Origin: Ectothiorhodospiraceae bacterium BW-2
GTDB lineage: Bacteria > Pseudomonadota > Gammaproteobacteria > Thiohalomonadales > Thiohalomonadaceae
NCBI GenBank assembly: GCA_008375315.1
Contig: CP032507.1
Location: 3,682,071 to 3,746,070 of the forward strand
Reading direction: 5' to 3'
Length of the DNA: 64,000 nt
A program made the translations under genes and the position numbers. Below the pieces are notes generated by a model. It made no database searches and was not told where the DNA came from. It saw nothing but the letters and a program-made list of their open reading frames with translations. This document shows positions 42,666 to 52,330 of this stretch, one piece after another; positions within the stretch are counted from its first letter, which is position 1, and every line of letters begins with the position of its first letter.

Positions 42666-43979
42666 TCACTCTTCCAGAAAAGCCTTTTCCAACATCATAG
42701 CTAATGGTTTTAAAAGATACTCTAATGGTGTTTGAGAACCAATTAAAAGTGTAACAGTAACAGGCATACCCGCCACAACCACTAAATCATTTCGTGACAA
42801 TACCTCTTTGCCATGCTCATTAATAATAAGTTTAACGATATAATAACTTATACCTTCACTATCTCTAACACTATCTGCAGATACAAATATCACCTCGCCT
42901 GTAATATCTTCAATCATTTTTCCCTTCATTTGAAATGCCGGAAATCTCATTTTTGCACCTAAGCCCACTTTGGCATAATCGATATATTGAGGATCAAGCT
43001 GTGCCTGAATAATTAACTTTGACCCTTTAGGTACAATCTCCATAATCGGCTCACCAGCAGGGATAACAGCCCCTAGTGTATGTACTTTTAAATTAAGCAC
43101 AGTACCCTCTACGGGTGCAACGATAGAGGTTCTATGCAGCATATCTGTAATCGCTAGCATTTTTGCCTTCATATCAGCTAGTGCTGTTTGAGATTTGCGC
43201 AGCTCATCCTTTACTTTTCTAAAAACATCCTCTTCAGATAGCAAAAGTTGTGTTTGTATTTCATTAATTTGTATATTTGCTTTTTGTATTTCGGTTTGGG
43301 CTGTCAAAATTTCTGACTCAAGTGACTGAACTTTTCTCTGTACCTCTCGTAGCTGTGTTTTATCAATCAGATTCTCCTTAAGTAGATCTTGTTGTTCAGC
43401 CGCCTCCTCCTCATAAGAATTCTTTAAATTTAATTTAATAGCAATATTCTCCTGCAGACTTTTAATTTGCTCCCGCAACGATTCTATTTTTTGGCTAGCG
43501 ATCTGTTTATTTTTTTCAAACGAGCTTTTATTGTTAGTAAAAATATCAATTTGGGCATTAATTAATTTTTCTCTCATTTGATCCGGAATAGATTGGAGCT
43601 CATCAGAGAAATTAATGCTACTCATGTTTTCATTTTCCGCAATAAGCCTATTTTCTAGCGCTAATGTTTCATAGTAATTAGCCTGCAAAGAGAGCAAGGA
43701 GGATTGAGCCTGAGTACGGCTAAGCTCAATTAAAACATCACCCTGTTTAACCTTATCACCATCTTTAACATTAATTTTATCAACAATCCCTCCCTCAAGA
43801 TGTTGAATGATTTTATTATTAGCTTCTACCTCAACCTGTCCGGAGATCATAACTCCAGAATCCATCGGCGCTAAAGCAGACCATAAGCCAATCACCCCAA
43901 AGACAATAACTAAGGCAAATATTCCAATTGCTATATATTTACCATCATCTATAGCAGGGAGTTTTTGATTATTTTCCAT
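42666..43979 (-). CDS. HlyD-family periplasmic adaptor of a type I secretion system
   Basis: 437 residues. One N-terminal membrane segment (YIAIGIFALVIVFGVIGLWS), then the lipoyl/barrel half motif MISGQVEVEANNKIIQHLEG, a long coiled-coil hairpin (about 90-270), and the return barrel IVAPVEGTVLNLKVHTLGAV, GEPIMEIVP. The C-terminal VVAGMPVTVTLLIGSQTPLE with LLKPL is typical of PrtE/LapC-type adaptors. Its start overlaps the ABC gene end by 11 bases. It should link the ABC transporter with the TolC channel for adhesin export. Confidence 0.92.
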   Translation of the reverse strand: MENNQKLPAIDDGKYIAIGIFALVIVFGVIGLWSALAPMDSGVMISGQVEVEANNKIIQHLEGGIVDKINVKDGDKVKQGDVLIELSRTQAQSSLLSLQANYYETLALENRLIAENENMSSINFSDELQSIPDQMREKLINAQIDIFTNNKSSFEKNKQIASQKIESLREQIKSLQENIAIKLNLKNSYEEEAAEQQDLLKENLIDKTQLREVQRKVQSLESEILTAQTEIQKANIQINEIQTQLLLSEEDVFRKVKDELRKSQTALADMKAKMLAITDMLHRTSIVAPVEGTVLNLKVHTLGAVIPAGEPIMEIVPKGSKLIIQAQLDPQYIDYAKVGLGAKMRFPAFQMKGKMIEDITGEVIFVSADSVRDSEGISYYIVKLIINEHGKEVLSRNDLVVVAGMPVTVTLLIGSQTPLEYLLKPLAMMLEKAFLEE

Positions 43980-45693
43980 TTTTCATCTTTTGATAATTTT
44001 GCAAGGCCTGAAATTGCATAATCTTAACAACATCCTCTTTATTTCCATAGGCTTTTAATTCGCCATTAGCTAATATAGCTATCGTATCTAAAGCACTTAA
44101 GATATTTGATCGGTGCGTCACAATAATAATAGTAGAACCACTCTGTTTCATTGCAATAATCGCCTCTAAAAGCTTTTTTTCACCATCTTCATCAAGATTT
44201 GAATTAGGTTCATCAAGCACAATCAAAGGGGGGCTCTTATAAAGTGCACGAACCAACCCTACTCTTTGTCTTTGCCCTGCTGATAAAATTGTACCTTTTG
44301 GACCGATAAGAGTATCATATCCGTTTGGAAGCTTGAGTATCATCTCATGGGCACCGGCTATGTTTGCAGCTTTTACAACCTCTTCTGACTCTATCTCGGC
44401 AAATCTACTTACATTTTCACTCACTGTACCTTCAAATAGTTCTATATCTTGAGGAAGATATCCAATGTATTTTCCCAACTCTTTGCTATCCCATTGATGT
44501 ATATCGGCTCCATCAAGTCTTATAATCCCCTCTTTAAGCGGCCAAACACCTAAAATAGCCCTTAACAAAGTTGATTTTCCGGAAGCACTTGGCCCTAAAA
44601 CCCCTACCGCTGTCCCGGCTGGAATATTCATAGTTATATTTTTAAGAACTTCTATTTGACTATGAGGCGGTACCACGACCACTTTTTCAACAGATATTTC
44701 CCCTTTTGGAGCGGGTAATTTCGTGGTATTTTGTATAGTTGAGAGATCCTCTAATAGGCCATTCAATCTTTTATAAGCACCTCTTGCATCAGAAAAGCTC
44801 TTCCATGAGTTTGTCAAAAGATCAATAGGTGCTAATGCTCTCCCTAACAATACCGCACCGGCTATTATCATCCCGGGAGTTATAGAGCCCTCAATAACCA
44901 AATATGCTCCTATACCGTATGTTAAAGATGCAAAGAGTTGTCTTAAGGTTTTACTTGTATTGGACCACTTGCCGCTTGTGTCACTTGCATTTGATTGTAA
45001 GTTTAAAAACTCTAAATGCTTATCAAGCCATCTTTTTTTAATCTGTTCATTCATCCCCATAGCGTGGATAATCTCATTGTTGGCGATATTTTTATCCACA
45101 TAATTTACAGACTCAAAGCTCATCTTGTTTGCCTCTTCCATAAACTTTTTGGTTGTTTTATCGTTTATAAGCGTAATGGTAAAAATAACAGCCGCAGCAA
45201 ACAGTGTAAAGAGTGCAAACCATGGACTAAAAAGATACATCACAAAAAGATAGATAGGAAACCAAGGGGAATCAAAAAAAGCAAAGACACCATTTCCCGT
45301 CATAAACTGTCTAAGCTTGGTTAAATCATTAAGCGGTTGAACTGAAGCGTTTTCAGGGCTCATTCGTGCTGAGTAAAATATAGTATCATAAAGTTGAGTA
45401 TTGAGTTCAATGTCTATTTTGTTTCCTATTCTTACTAAAATTCTTGATCGTATGATCTCTAAAAATCCCATCGTTGCAAACAAAAACACCACTATCAATG
45501 TAAGCAAACCCAAAGTCTCAACACTCTGACTTGTAAGCACTCTATCGTACACTTGCAACATATAGATAGAGGGCACCAACATCAATAAATTTATAAAAAA
45601 ACTAAACAGGCCCACATATAAAAATGATCTTTTTACATTTTTAAGAGTCCTTTCTAAGTGGGTGATTGAAGTTTTGTTTTGTTCTTTTTTCAT
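43969..45693 (-). CDS. Type I secretion ABC transporter (PrtD/LapB-type permease-ATPase)
   Basis: 574 residues. About six membrane segments in residues 20-300 (FVMYLFSPWFALFTLF is characteristic), then the ATPase: Walker A GPSASGKSTLLRAI, Q-loop GYLPQDIELFEGTVSEN, signature LSAGQRQRVGLVRAL, Walker B LIVLDEPNSNLDE and H-loop VTHR. No N-terminal C39-like domain is present, as in PrtD-type exporters. It lies 33 bases after the adhesin stop and just before HlyD and TolC, so it is almost certainly the exporter of that adhesin. Codon use is AT-rich, and the protein has a Campylobacterota-like look; that is an impression. Confidence 0.93.
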   Translation of the reverse strand: MKKEQNKTSITHLERTLKNVKRSFLYVGLFSFFINLLMLVPSIYMLQVYDRVLTSQSVETLGLLTLIVVFLFATMGFLEIIRSRILVRIGNKIDIELNTQLYDTIFYSARMSPENASVQPLNDLTKLRQFMTGNGVFAFFDSPWFPIYLFVMYLFSPWFALFTLFAAAVIFTITLINDKTTKKFMEEANKMSFESVNYVDKNIANNEIIHAMGMNEQIKKRWLDKHLEFLNLQSNASDTSGKWSNTSKTLRQLFASLTYGIGAYLVIEGSITPGMIIAGAVLLGRALAPIDLLTNSWKSFSDARGAYKRLNGLLEDLSTIQNTTKLPAPKGEISVEKVVVVPPHSQIEVLKNITMNIPAGTAVGVLGPSASGKSTLLRAILGVWPLKEGIIRLDGADIHQWDSKELGKYIGYLPQDIELFEGTVSENVSRFAEIESEEVVKAANIAGAHEMILKLPNGYDTLIGPKGTILSAGQRQRVGLVRALYKSPPLIVLDEPNSNLDEDGEKKLLEAIIAMKQSGSTIIIVTHRSNILSALDTIAILANGELKAYGNKEDVVKIMQFQALQNYQKMKNGK

Positions 45694-45726
45694 CTATTAC
45701 CCTATATCCTTACTATTCATTACTTA

Positions 45727-47892
45727 TTAAGCTACAGATATATCAACCTGCTCACTTACACCCACAATTTCAGGATAAACAAAATCAAATGTAGCATCAT
45801 TCATATCTATCGCTGCAATATTTGTCTGACCGGTATAGCTTTGTACAGGACCAATTACATTTACACCTGCCACAGAAAATTTTAAAAAATCCAACTGATA
45901 ACCCAAATCTATCCCAAAATCTTGATTATGAGTCATATCTGCATCCAACCCAAGAAGCATATGCACATCCACATTACCATCGCCATTTTCATCATAGTAT
46001 GAAGCATTATCAATTTGCATTGTATCGCCATATGTATAAGGTAACCTATCTCCATTTTCCATCAAAAGTGTTGCACTAGTACTATTCAATGCAAGTTGCA
46101 ACTCTTCTATAAAATTTACTCCTACAAAAACATCCAAATCCAAAAATTGAAGCTCTATTTTTAAATCTTTTAACAAGCCTGGCATTTTGTCTAGCACTTT
46201 GGCAGTGCTAGGGTTATTCGGTCCAATAATCTTTGTGATAATTTCTTGAAAAGAAGCCCTGATATTAAACGGATTAAATACAATACCTGAATGGTTTCCT
46301 GCTGCTTTATTGGCGATTAATGCAAGAAGTTCATCCACATCAAACCAGATTCGGGCAAAATCATTACTTTTACCTTCTGCTAACAAAGTTCCAATAATAT
46401 CAGGATCACTTGTATTATAAGTAAGAGGATTTGTAGTCATAGGTAAATCAGCCACAGGTTCTCCAGTCGATACACCAATCAAACTACTGGTCCCAGGTAT
46501 CGGAAGTTTTGGAAGTCCAATACTGTCTAGTGTAACCATCGGTATTTCCATTGGACCATTGGTAGTGTAAGTAGTATTGGTGACATTTGCAATCTCTTCA
46601 ATAGGTTCATAAGCTTGTTTTACAATATTACCCTTGGCATCGGTGTAGGTTACATTTCCATATTTATATGCCTTATAAAAATCACTCATCTCAAAATTCG
46701 CAAAAGTATAAAGAGATATTTTCGGCTTATACTCCATATGTGCATTTAAAGTTGGGTTATACACCGTTGGACCAAGTGGAGAAAAAACATAGATTGAATC
46801 AGTACTTTCTTCATATGTGATGTTTGAAGCAAGATCAAAAGGAATAGTTGAGCTAACGTGATTATTCTCAGAGTATTCAATTCGCAAACCATAGCCAACC
46901 TGCATACTATAATCCACTCCTGCTTGAAACCTAGTGTTACCAAACCAATAATCATACAAATTAGCTGTCCCTTCCATATCGATTATCGTCCATCTATTGT
47001 CACTATTATTTTGTGTTACTACTGATGGGCCCGACTGCCAAAGACTTTGATTTGAATTTGTGAACTGATTGGTAGGAGTGATAGGAGCAACAACATCGCC
47101 ACTTATACCCTCAACATCTAAAGCAAGAGTGTTTGTTGATTTTTTACCGTTTGAATCAGTTATATCATAGGTAAATTCAACATTTTCTGTCTCTCCAGTA
47201 TTTAAAAACTGTAAAGTTGTTGGATCGACAACAATGTTGTTTCCATCTTGATAAAAAGTTACCGACCATCCCTTTGTCTGCACGATATTCCCTATACTAA
47301 ACGAGTCTCCATCCGGATCACTTACCTCTGCACTTAAGTCAATCGTCGATGGGGCTGCATCTTCATTGGTAGTAGCTTGAAGCGGTGTGGCAACAGGTGC
47401 ATCGTTTGTGCCGGTAAGATTAATAGAAATAGTTTGTGTTGCTTTAGCACCTTTATCATCTACGATATCTACAGTGTAGTTCTGCACAAGCTTTTGTCCA
47501 TCGGTCAAAAAATCGAGCGATCCATCTTCTACATCAAAGATCCAGTTTACTACCGTTGAGCCATCATCATTTGTGATAATTTCTGTAGTTAGATTACCCA
47601 GATAATTAGCTCCATTGGCACTAACATCTACATGGTGAGTATCACTGGCATCAACATCACTAAAGACAATATTCCCAACAGTTATATGGCTACCTGAGCT
47701 ATTATAGCTATCCTCAAACTCTTCAACATTGCCTTGAAGCATTGATGAGTTTGAGTCAATCCTTGGCGCTGCGTTAGTCCCTGTGATCACAACACTTTTT
47801 TGCATCTGCTTTACATACCCATCTGGAAATACAAGATCATAATCAAACAACAACACCTCATATTCACCTTGTGAAAGGTGTTCATATCCGGA
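45727..47892 (-). pseudogene. Giant adhesin, C-terminal segment (VCBS domains and secretion end)
   Basis: About 720 residues in frame up to the IS3-type insertion. It has VCBS/cadherin-like domains (ITVGNIVFSDVDASDTHHVD, VDIVDDKGAKATQTISINLT, GTNDAPVATPL) and then a unique 450-residue C-terminal region ending EIVGVSEQVDISVA. I see no RTX nonapeptides (GGxGxDxLx), although the exporter is type I; an acidic Ca-type segment DENGDGNVD lies about 75 residues before the end. The stop is TAA at 45727. Excising the IS joins SGYEHLSQGEYEV here to TIDTSGY of the next segment in frame. An ATG-started frame (47901) beginning in the IS is not the real gene. Confidence 0.82.
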
Positions 47893-48125
47893 AGCTGTCA
47901 AGCAATTTGAGACCAGTTGTTAAAAAAATAAAGCTCTAAATCTAGCCGGTGATTGCCACTGCCCTCACCGGTAAATTTCGCCTATGTTGAGTCATGACGC
48001 AACAAGGAGCGAACATGACCCTCATGGCCCTTTGCCGCAAGAGCCAAGCCCTTCAGCAAGGGGGAGCTGCAAGGCGAACTGCAACCCCTAATCTAGGAAC
48101 CTCCCTCCTGCACCGCGTTACCCAC

Positions 48126-48170
48126 AGCCCGCCCCCCTACGATAATAAGGGGGTCTCCGGGGGGCGGGCT
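48126..48170. other. GC-rich hairpin in the IS3-type element
   Basis: AGCCCGCCCCCC (48126-48137) and its perfect complement at 48159-48170 enclose a 21-base loop. No T-run follows on either strand, so it is not a standard terminator. It lies downstream of ORFB and could protect transcripts or lessen read-through. Confidence 0.6.
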
Positions 48171-48246
48171 ATGGATAACGCTCTGTCATTCAGCCACCAC
48201 AACCGGCTAAAGCCATCGACGATAGACCCACTAGCGGCACCGTCAC

Positions 48247-49296
48247 TCATCTCTCCTTCGCTCTATTCAGGGTTGGATAGTTGACCTCCAGCGACCCCAC
48301 CCCCTCCTCCGGTAGAGCGGGGTTAATCCATACCTCAGTAGGGGGTTGCTTAACCTTGGGCTCACCATGAATAAAGCGTTTCGGATGCTGCTGATAGGCC
48401 TGCTTCAGCGCCTGTTCACGCTGCTCGCTAACCTCCTTGTAACGACCGGTAAATACCTGCTCTGGAGTGAACCACGCAATCCCTCGATGGTGGTGGTGGA
48501 AACAGTACCAGTCAACATAGTCACTAAACCATATTCTGGCATGGTCAACTCCTGTCAATCGTTGAGGATAATCGGGTTGTTGCTTGAGTGTTTTAAATTG
48601 ACTCTCGCTAAACGGATTGTCGTTACTGACTCGTGGACGGCTGTGGGAGCAGGTGATCCCCAGTTCGGCCATCAAGTCGAGATAGCCTCTGGCGGTCATC
48701 GGCACACCTCTATCCTGATGCAGTGTTAAGCCACTGAGCGCGACCCGATAGCGAGCCGCTGCGTCACTGATTAACAGCTTGGAGAGCTCACTATTCTCCT
48801 TCCTTGAGACCATCCAAGCCACAATAAAACGGCTGTAGAGATCCATCACCACATAGAGATTCAAGAAGTTACCCTGCTCTGTGGTGGGAAGCTTAGTGAT
48901 ATCCCATGTCCAAACATCATTCGGGCGGGTCGCCCGTAATCGGGGGATAGCGTGTGATTTGGCCGGTTTTTGAGCTCGCCGCTCTCCCGTCTGTTGATTA
49001 GCACGAAGGATCCGATACATCGTACTGATTGAACAGTAATATTTCCCTTCATCCAGCAGGCTAGCATAGATCTCTGCCGGAGGTTGGTCATAGAATCGTT
49101 CGCTGTTCAAAAGCCCCAGAACGGCTTGCCTCTCTGCCTCACTCAGCGCATTGGCTGCGACGGGTCTTGGAAGGCTCGCTCGGGGGGAGACAACCGGAGC
49201 CTGTCGGCGGTAGTAGCCTGCACGCGAGAGCGCTAGGCTATCGCAAGCGGCTCTTATGCTCACCGAACTGGGGCACTCTTTTTCAACTAATCTCAT
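48247..49296 (-). CDS. IS3-family transposase ORFB (integrase core)
   Basis: 349 residues. The rve/DDE core is complete: first Asp in VWTWDITKLPT, second Asp in LTLHQDRGVPMT, and Glu in NPFSESQFKTLK, with an HTH_21-like N-terminal half (QPPAEIYASLLDEGKYYCSI). Its ATG overlaps the ORFA stop. Transposase activity in IS3 elements usually comes from an ORFA-ORFB fusion by -1 frameshift; the ORFA reading frame carries an A8 run (plus-strand T8 near 49337) that could serve. The gene looks intact. Confidence 0.92.
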   Translation of the reverse strand: MRLVEKECPSSVSIRAACDSLALSRAGYYRRQAPVVSPRASLPRPVAANALSEAERQAVLGLLNSERFYDQPPAEIYASLLDEGKYYCSISTMYRILRANQQTGERRAQKPAKSHAIPRLRATRPNDVWTWDITKLPTTEQGNFLNLYVVMDLYSRFIVAWMVSRKENSELSKLLISDAAARYRVALSGLTLHQDRGVPMTARGYLDLMAELGITCSHSRPRVSNDNPFSESQFKTLKQQPDYPQRLTGVDHARIWFSDYVDWYCFHHHHRGIAWFTPEQVFTGRYKEVSEQREQALKQAYQQHPKRFIHGEPKVKQPPTEVWINPALPEEGVGSLEVNYPTLNRAKER

Positions 49297-49697
49297 AAGC
49301 TTATCTCTGTGTTCATCTGCTCCAATAAGCTGAAGGCTTTTTTTTGGAGCGCAATCACCCCTTCGGTCTGCTGTAACCGTTGGCTAAGACGCTGAATTTC
49401 CTTCTTTAAACGCTCTATCTCCTTATCTCGCTTGTCTAGGCTCGGTTTGCGACCACTCTGTTTCCCTTTCAGGCCAGCCTGCCCCTGTGCTTGCAGTTGT
49501 CGGCGCCATTTGGTCAGATGGGAGCTGTAGATCTGCTCTTTGCGCAGCAGCTCGCCTAGCTGACCCGGCTCCTTGCACTGCTCTGCTTCTGCTAGGATCC
49601 GAAGCTTCTCTTCCTCACTAAATTTGCGGTAGGAGCGCTTCTCTTCATCGGGGTCGGTAACCTCGTTGGAGGGTAAAACGGTAGTATCTTTGGGCAT
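49293..49697 (-). CDS. IS3-family transposase ORFA (HTH)
   Basis: 134 residues. HTH part KFSEEEKLRILAEAEQCKEP and LRKEQIYSSHLTKWRRQLQA, followed by a leucine-zipper-like coiled coil (KEIERLKKEIQRLSQRLQQT) for multimerisation, as in IS3/IS911 OrfA. The run CAAAAAAAAGCC lies in the codons for LQKKAF near its end and may allow frameshifting into ORFB. Intact, with the ATG at 49697 close to the right end of the element. Confidence 0.9.
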   Translation of the reverse strand: MPKDTTVLPSNEVTDPDEEKRSYRKFSEEEKLRILAEAEQCKEPGQLGELLRKEQIYSSHLTKWRRQLQAQGQAGLKGKQSGRKPSLDKRDKEIERLKKEIQRLSQRLQQTEGVIALQKKAFSLLEQMNTEISL

Positions 49698-49778
49698 CGT
49701 GTATCTCCTCTGTTGCCCCCCCTGATTCTACATTCATTTCTCATCAGGGGTGGTCTCAGGGTATCTTGACACTCAGGG

Positions 49779-50472
49779 TATCCGGAGGTATCGATAGTTA
49801 GATTACCTTTTTCATCAATAGAGTAGCTTGGTGTCACCTGATCTTGTGGTGTTGTAAGGTTTTCAACAGAAAATGTTGCAGATGTACTCCAAGGAAGCAA
49901 AGTGATATAATTAGTTTTTGTGGTATCTAATGAGTAGCTATTTCCCATTGTCCAAATGTAAAAAGTCTGAGCAAACTCGGTTACATTGCCATTTGGATCA
50001 ACAACTGTAAAGCTCAACCCGTTATCACCGTTTTTGATATATCGCCAATCTGTGTAATCCCACGCATAATCAGGCTGTGCTAGATCGATAGACCAATCTC
50101 CATTCTCATCAACCATCTCACTATAAGACCTTGGTCCATAGTGCAAGGTGATTGTACTCCCTGCCTCTGCCGTACCCTCGATTACAGGGAAAAGTTCCGT
50201 GCTATGCAGATCGCTGGTGATGCTTATATTAGGAGGTGTCGCATCAAAATAGGTGACACCCGATAGTGTATTGATCACCTCCCCCGTATTTGGATCTTTT
50301 TCAACCACCGTATATTCATAAATTTGAGTATTGCCATCTACAAAATAGTTAGGTGTCCATATTTGCCAAAATCCGCTATTTTCAGCATAGGTTCTATCAT
50401 ATTGTTCTCCCGAGTCTGCTGCCGTCGTTGTAAAAGTTTGACCGCCAAAAGTAACCTCGATATCACTTAAAG
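49779..50472 (-). pseudogene. Giant adhesin, segment between the IS1634 and IS3-type insertions
   Basis: About 230 residues of Ig-like adhesin domains: DIEVTFGGQTFTTTAADSGE, YFDATPPNISITSDLHSTEL, GTAEAGSTITLHYG and DENGDWSIDLAQPDYAWDY. It has no own start or stop: one end is the IS1634 target site (TTAAAG), the other the IS3-type target. The pattern D-x-NGDWS is shared with the next segment upstream (DANGDWALSV), confirming one parent gene. In-frame read-through into the IS ends gives the apparent ORF 49592-50500, which starts and ends in IS sequence. Confidence 0.82.
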
Positions 50473-52330
50473 CCGACATTCCGCACATAAACTTGGACAT
50501 CAGGAATAAACATCAATATACCGTTTTCCAAGCAAAAGCAGTAACTTTTTTTGGTGCTCATTTAGGTTCAGTATCATCTCTTCACATTTCCGAATGACTA
50601 AAACATGAATGCCTTTAAAATAGAGAAATACCCAGCGTGCTGTCGGTTTATTAGTCAACCCACCGACTTGGTCAGGAAAAAACTCATCAAATTGGCTAAG
50701 AGCTTGTCTAATCCGATGCTCCAAAGCGGCATAAATCATAAGACATAAAGTCATAATCATTGTGATTGCCATCAGTCTTTCCTCAGATTTAACAAAGAAT
50801 GTTGTTGCCATAAATAATGGATCTTTTAGAAACCGAAATCCACGCTCTACTTTTTGCTGTTCTTTATAAATCTTCAACAGCTTAGAATTCGGCAATTCAT
50901 TAGAATCAAGTTGATTGGTGGCAATAATAAAGCAACTTTTTTGTTGTATCTTTTTCTGAAATAGAGATGAGTCAGATGATAATATAGCGGAAACTTGAAT
51001 GACTATCTTATCAGGTTTGGCATTCTTTGCCGGACGCCCCTTTTTGCTATAACGAGCGACTTCTTTATATTCAATATCAGTCAGTTCCGTCAGCTTTAGC
51101 TGTTTTTGAAGTTTTTCAACGGACTGCTCAGCATCGGCTTGACAGGCAAATTCCTGACGAAATAATGCGTTAATATTTCTCATCTCTTTGTCGCTTACTT
51201 TCTGAAACTGCTTTTTGCAAGTTTTAAGCGAACGTTGTCTCGCCTCAGGAGAATAGACTAATAACCAGCGTTGATCAATATCTCCGTACTGACAAGGCAA
51301 ATCAATCATTGACATTTGATTAAAATCCACCATCAAAGAAGGAGCATGTGACTCAATAAAATAAAGAGCTAATGACAATGTCTCCGGAACGCGAGATATC
51401 CAGAATAAATCTTGGCTTAACTCGAGCGTTTCTCGAGTATAAAACGCGCTATCGGCAACTAAATATTCCAACCCAACGTCCTTTTTTAATTGGGCTATAT
51501 GCTTAGTCACTGTATCCCTAAAGTTAATCTTATCATTACTGTTACCACTGAGAGGTTGCATGAGCACCGGAATACCCGACTTATTTTCACAAATTAATTG
51601 TAAAACAACCTGATTTAAATCAGGACGATGATCGCGACTATAACCTTTCGTGACATGTATAATATCACTACCCTCTTGGGGAGGACATTCGCTATTATAT
51701 CTGCCATCAGTATGAAAGCTACTACTATCCATGTGGTAGATACCTCCCGTTAAGCCGAGTGTATGAACGCTTTTAACAGCTAATTGTCCATAGAGTGAGT
51801 CAATGCCATAGTTATATACAGCGTCTAAGGCTCGCCCCAGAGCATCGTCATTAATTTGATCAGCAGTAACTCCTTCTCCGATTAATCTATCGACAGGTTT
51901 ATCCCGAAAAAAAAGAGGCGTGAGATAGAGTGCGCGATGAGCAAACCCTAATCCGTTCAAAATCATTGCTTTAACAGCCTGTCCGTGGGAAATAGTTTGT
52001 TTCTCTTCATCTTTAGGTAGTAGGGCATCTATTTGCTCAACCAACCCTAATTCATCAATCATGGCGGATACTAGACCCAAATGGTCTAGGGTTTTGGTTT
52101 CGTAATGGTTGGGATGTAATGGGGTACCTGTTTCTACATGGACTGACATACAATTCTACACCTGATGCTATATTAAAATTCACCAAATCTGGGCGTTGGC
52201 TAAATACTCAAGTGAAAATTTTGTATGCAGAACATCAAATACAGGCATGAATTTTGCTTAATATTATTCTTTATTTAAAATCAAAATTTTATTAAATTGC
52301 CAAATCTTGGAAATGTATGCGGAATGTCGG
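50473..52330 (-). mobile_element. IS1634-family element with 6-bp target duplication
   Basis: 1,858 bp. Ends CCGACATTCCGCA (50473 onward, and inward from 52330) form imperfect inverted repeats of about 24 bases. TTAAAG flanks both sides (50467-50472, 52331-52336), a clean target duplication. Removing the element and one TTAAAG joins the adhesin codons as SANPLSDIEVTFGG, in frame. The insertion therefore looks recent. Confidence 0.93.
50500..52149 (-). CDS. IS1634-family transposase
   Basis: 549 residues, full length. N-terminal DUF4277-type region (LDHLGLVSAMIDELGLVEQI, HGQAVKAMILNGLGF), then the DDE core: first Asp in GIYHMDSSSFHTDG, second in LEYLVADSAFYT, and the C-terminal Glu region in YKEQQKVERGFRFLKDP. 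The frame is uninterrupted and the element ends are good, so it may still be active. It is the only large gene in the element. Confidence 0.93.
   Translation of the reverse strand: MSVHVETGTPLHPNHYETKTLDHLGLVSAMIDELGLVEQIDALLPKDEEKQTISHGQAVKAMILNGLGFAHRALYLTPLFFRDKPVDRLIGEGVTADQINDDALGRALDAVYNYGIDSLYGQLAVKSVHTLGLTGGIYHMDSSSFHTDGRYNSECPPQEGSDIIHVTKGYSRDHRPDLNQVVLQLICENKSGIPVLMQPLSGNSNDKINFRDTVTKHIAQLKKDVGLEYLVADSAFYTRETLELSQDLFWISRVPETLSLALYFIESHAPSLMVDFNQMSMIDLPCQYGDIDQRWLLVYSPEARQRSLKTCKKQFQKVSDKEMRNINALFRQEFACQADAEQSVEKLQKQLKLTELTDIEYKEVARYSKKGRPAKNAKPDKIVIQVSAILSSDSSLFQKKIQQKSCFIIATNQLDSNELPNSKLLKIYKEQQKVERGFRFLKDPLFMATTFFVKSEERLMAITMIMTLCLMIYAALEHRIRQALSQFDEFFPDQVGGLTNKPTARWVFLYFKGIHVLVIRKCEEMILNLNEHQKKLLLLLGKRYIDVYS

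Larger units (their letters stand above)
47893..49778 (-). mobile_element. IS3-type element inside the adhesin gene
   Basis: Carries overlapping transposase ORFs A and B on the minus strand. Near the ends are inverted repeats TGTCAAG...TGAGACCA (47896 onward; and read inward from 49771). The 8 bases TATCCGGA occur on both sides (47885-47892 and 49779-49786) and look like a target duplication, although 8 bases is long for IS3. The left 350 bases hold no gene; they contain a 12-bp GC hairpin. Confidence 0.8.

Noticed and set aside
47994-48284. Small plus-strand gene in the IS3-type element
   Set aside because: No family resemblance, spans a large hairpin and overlaps the end of ORFB; no support for it as a passenger gene.
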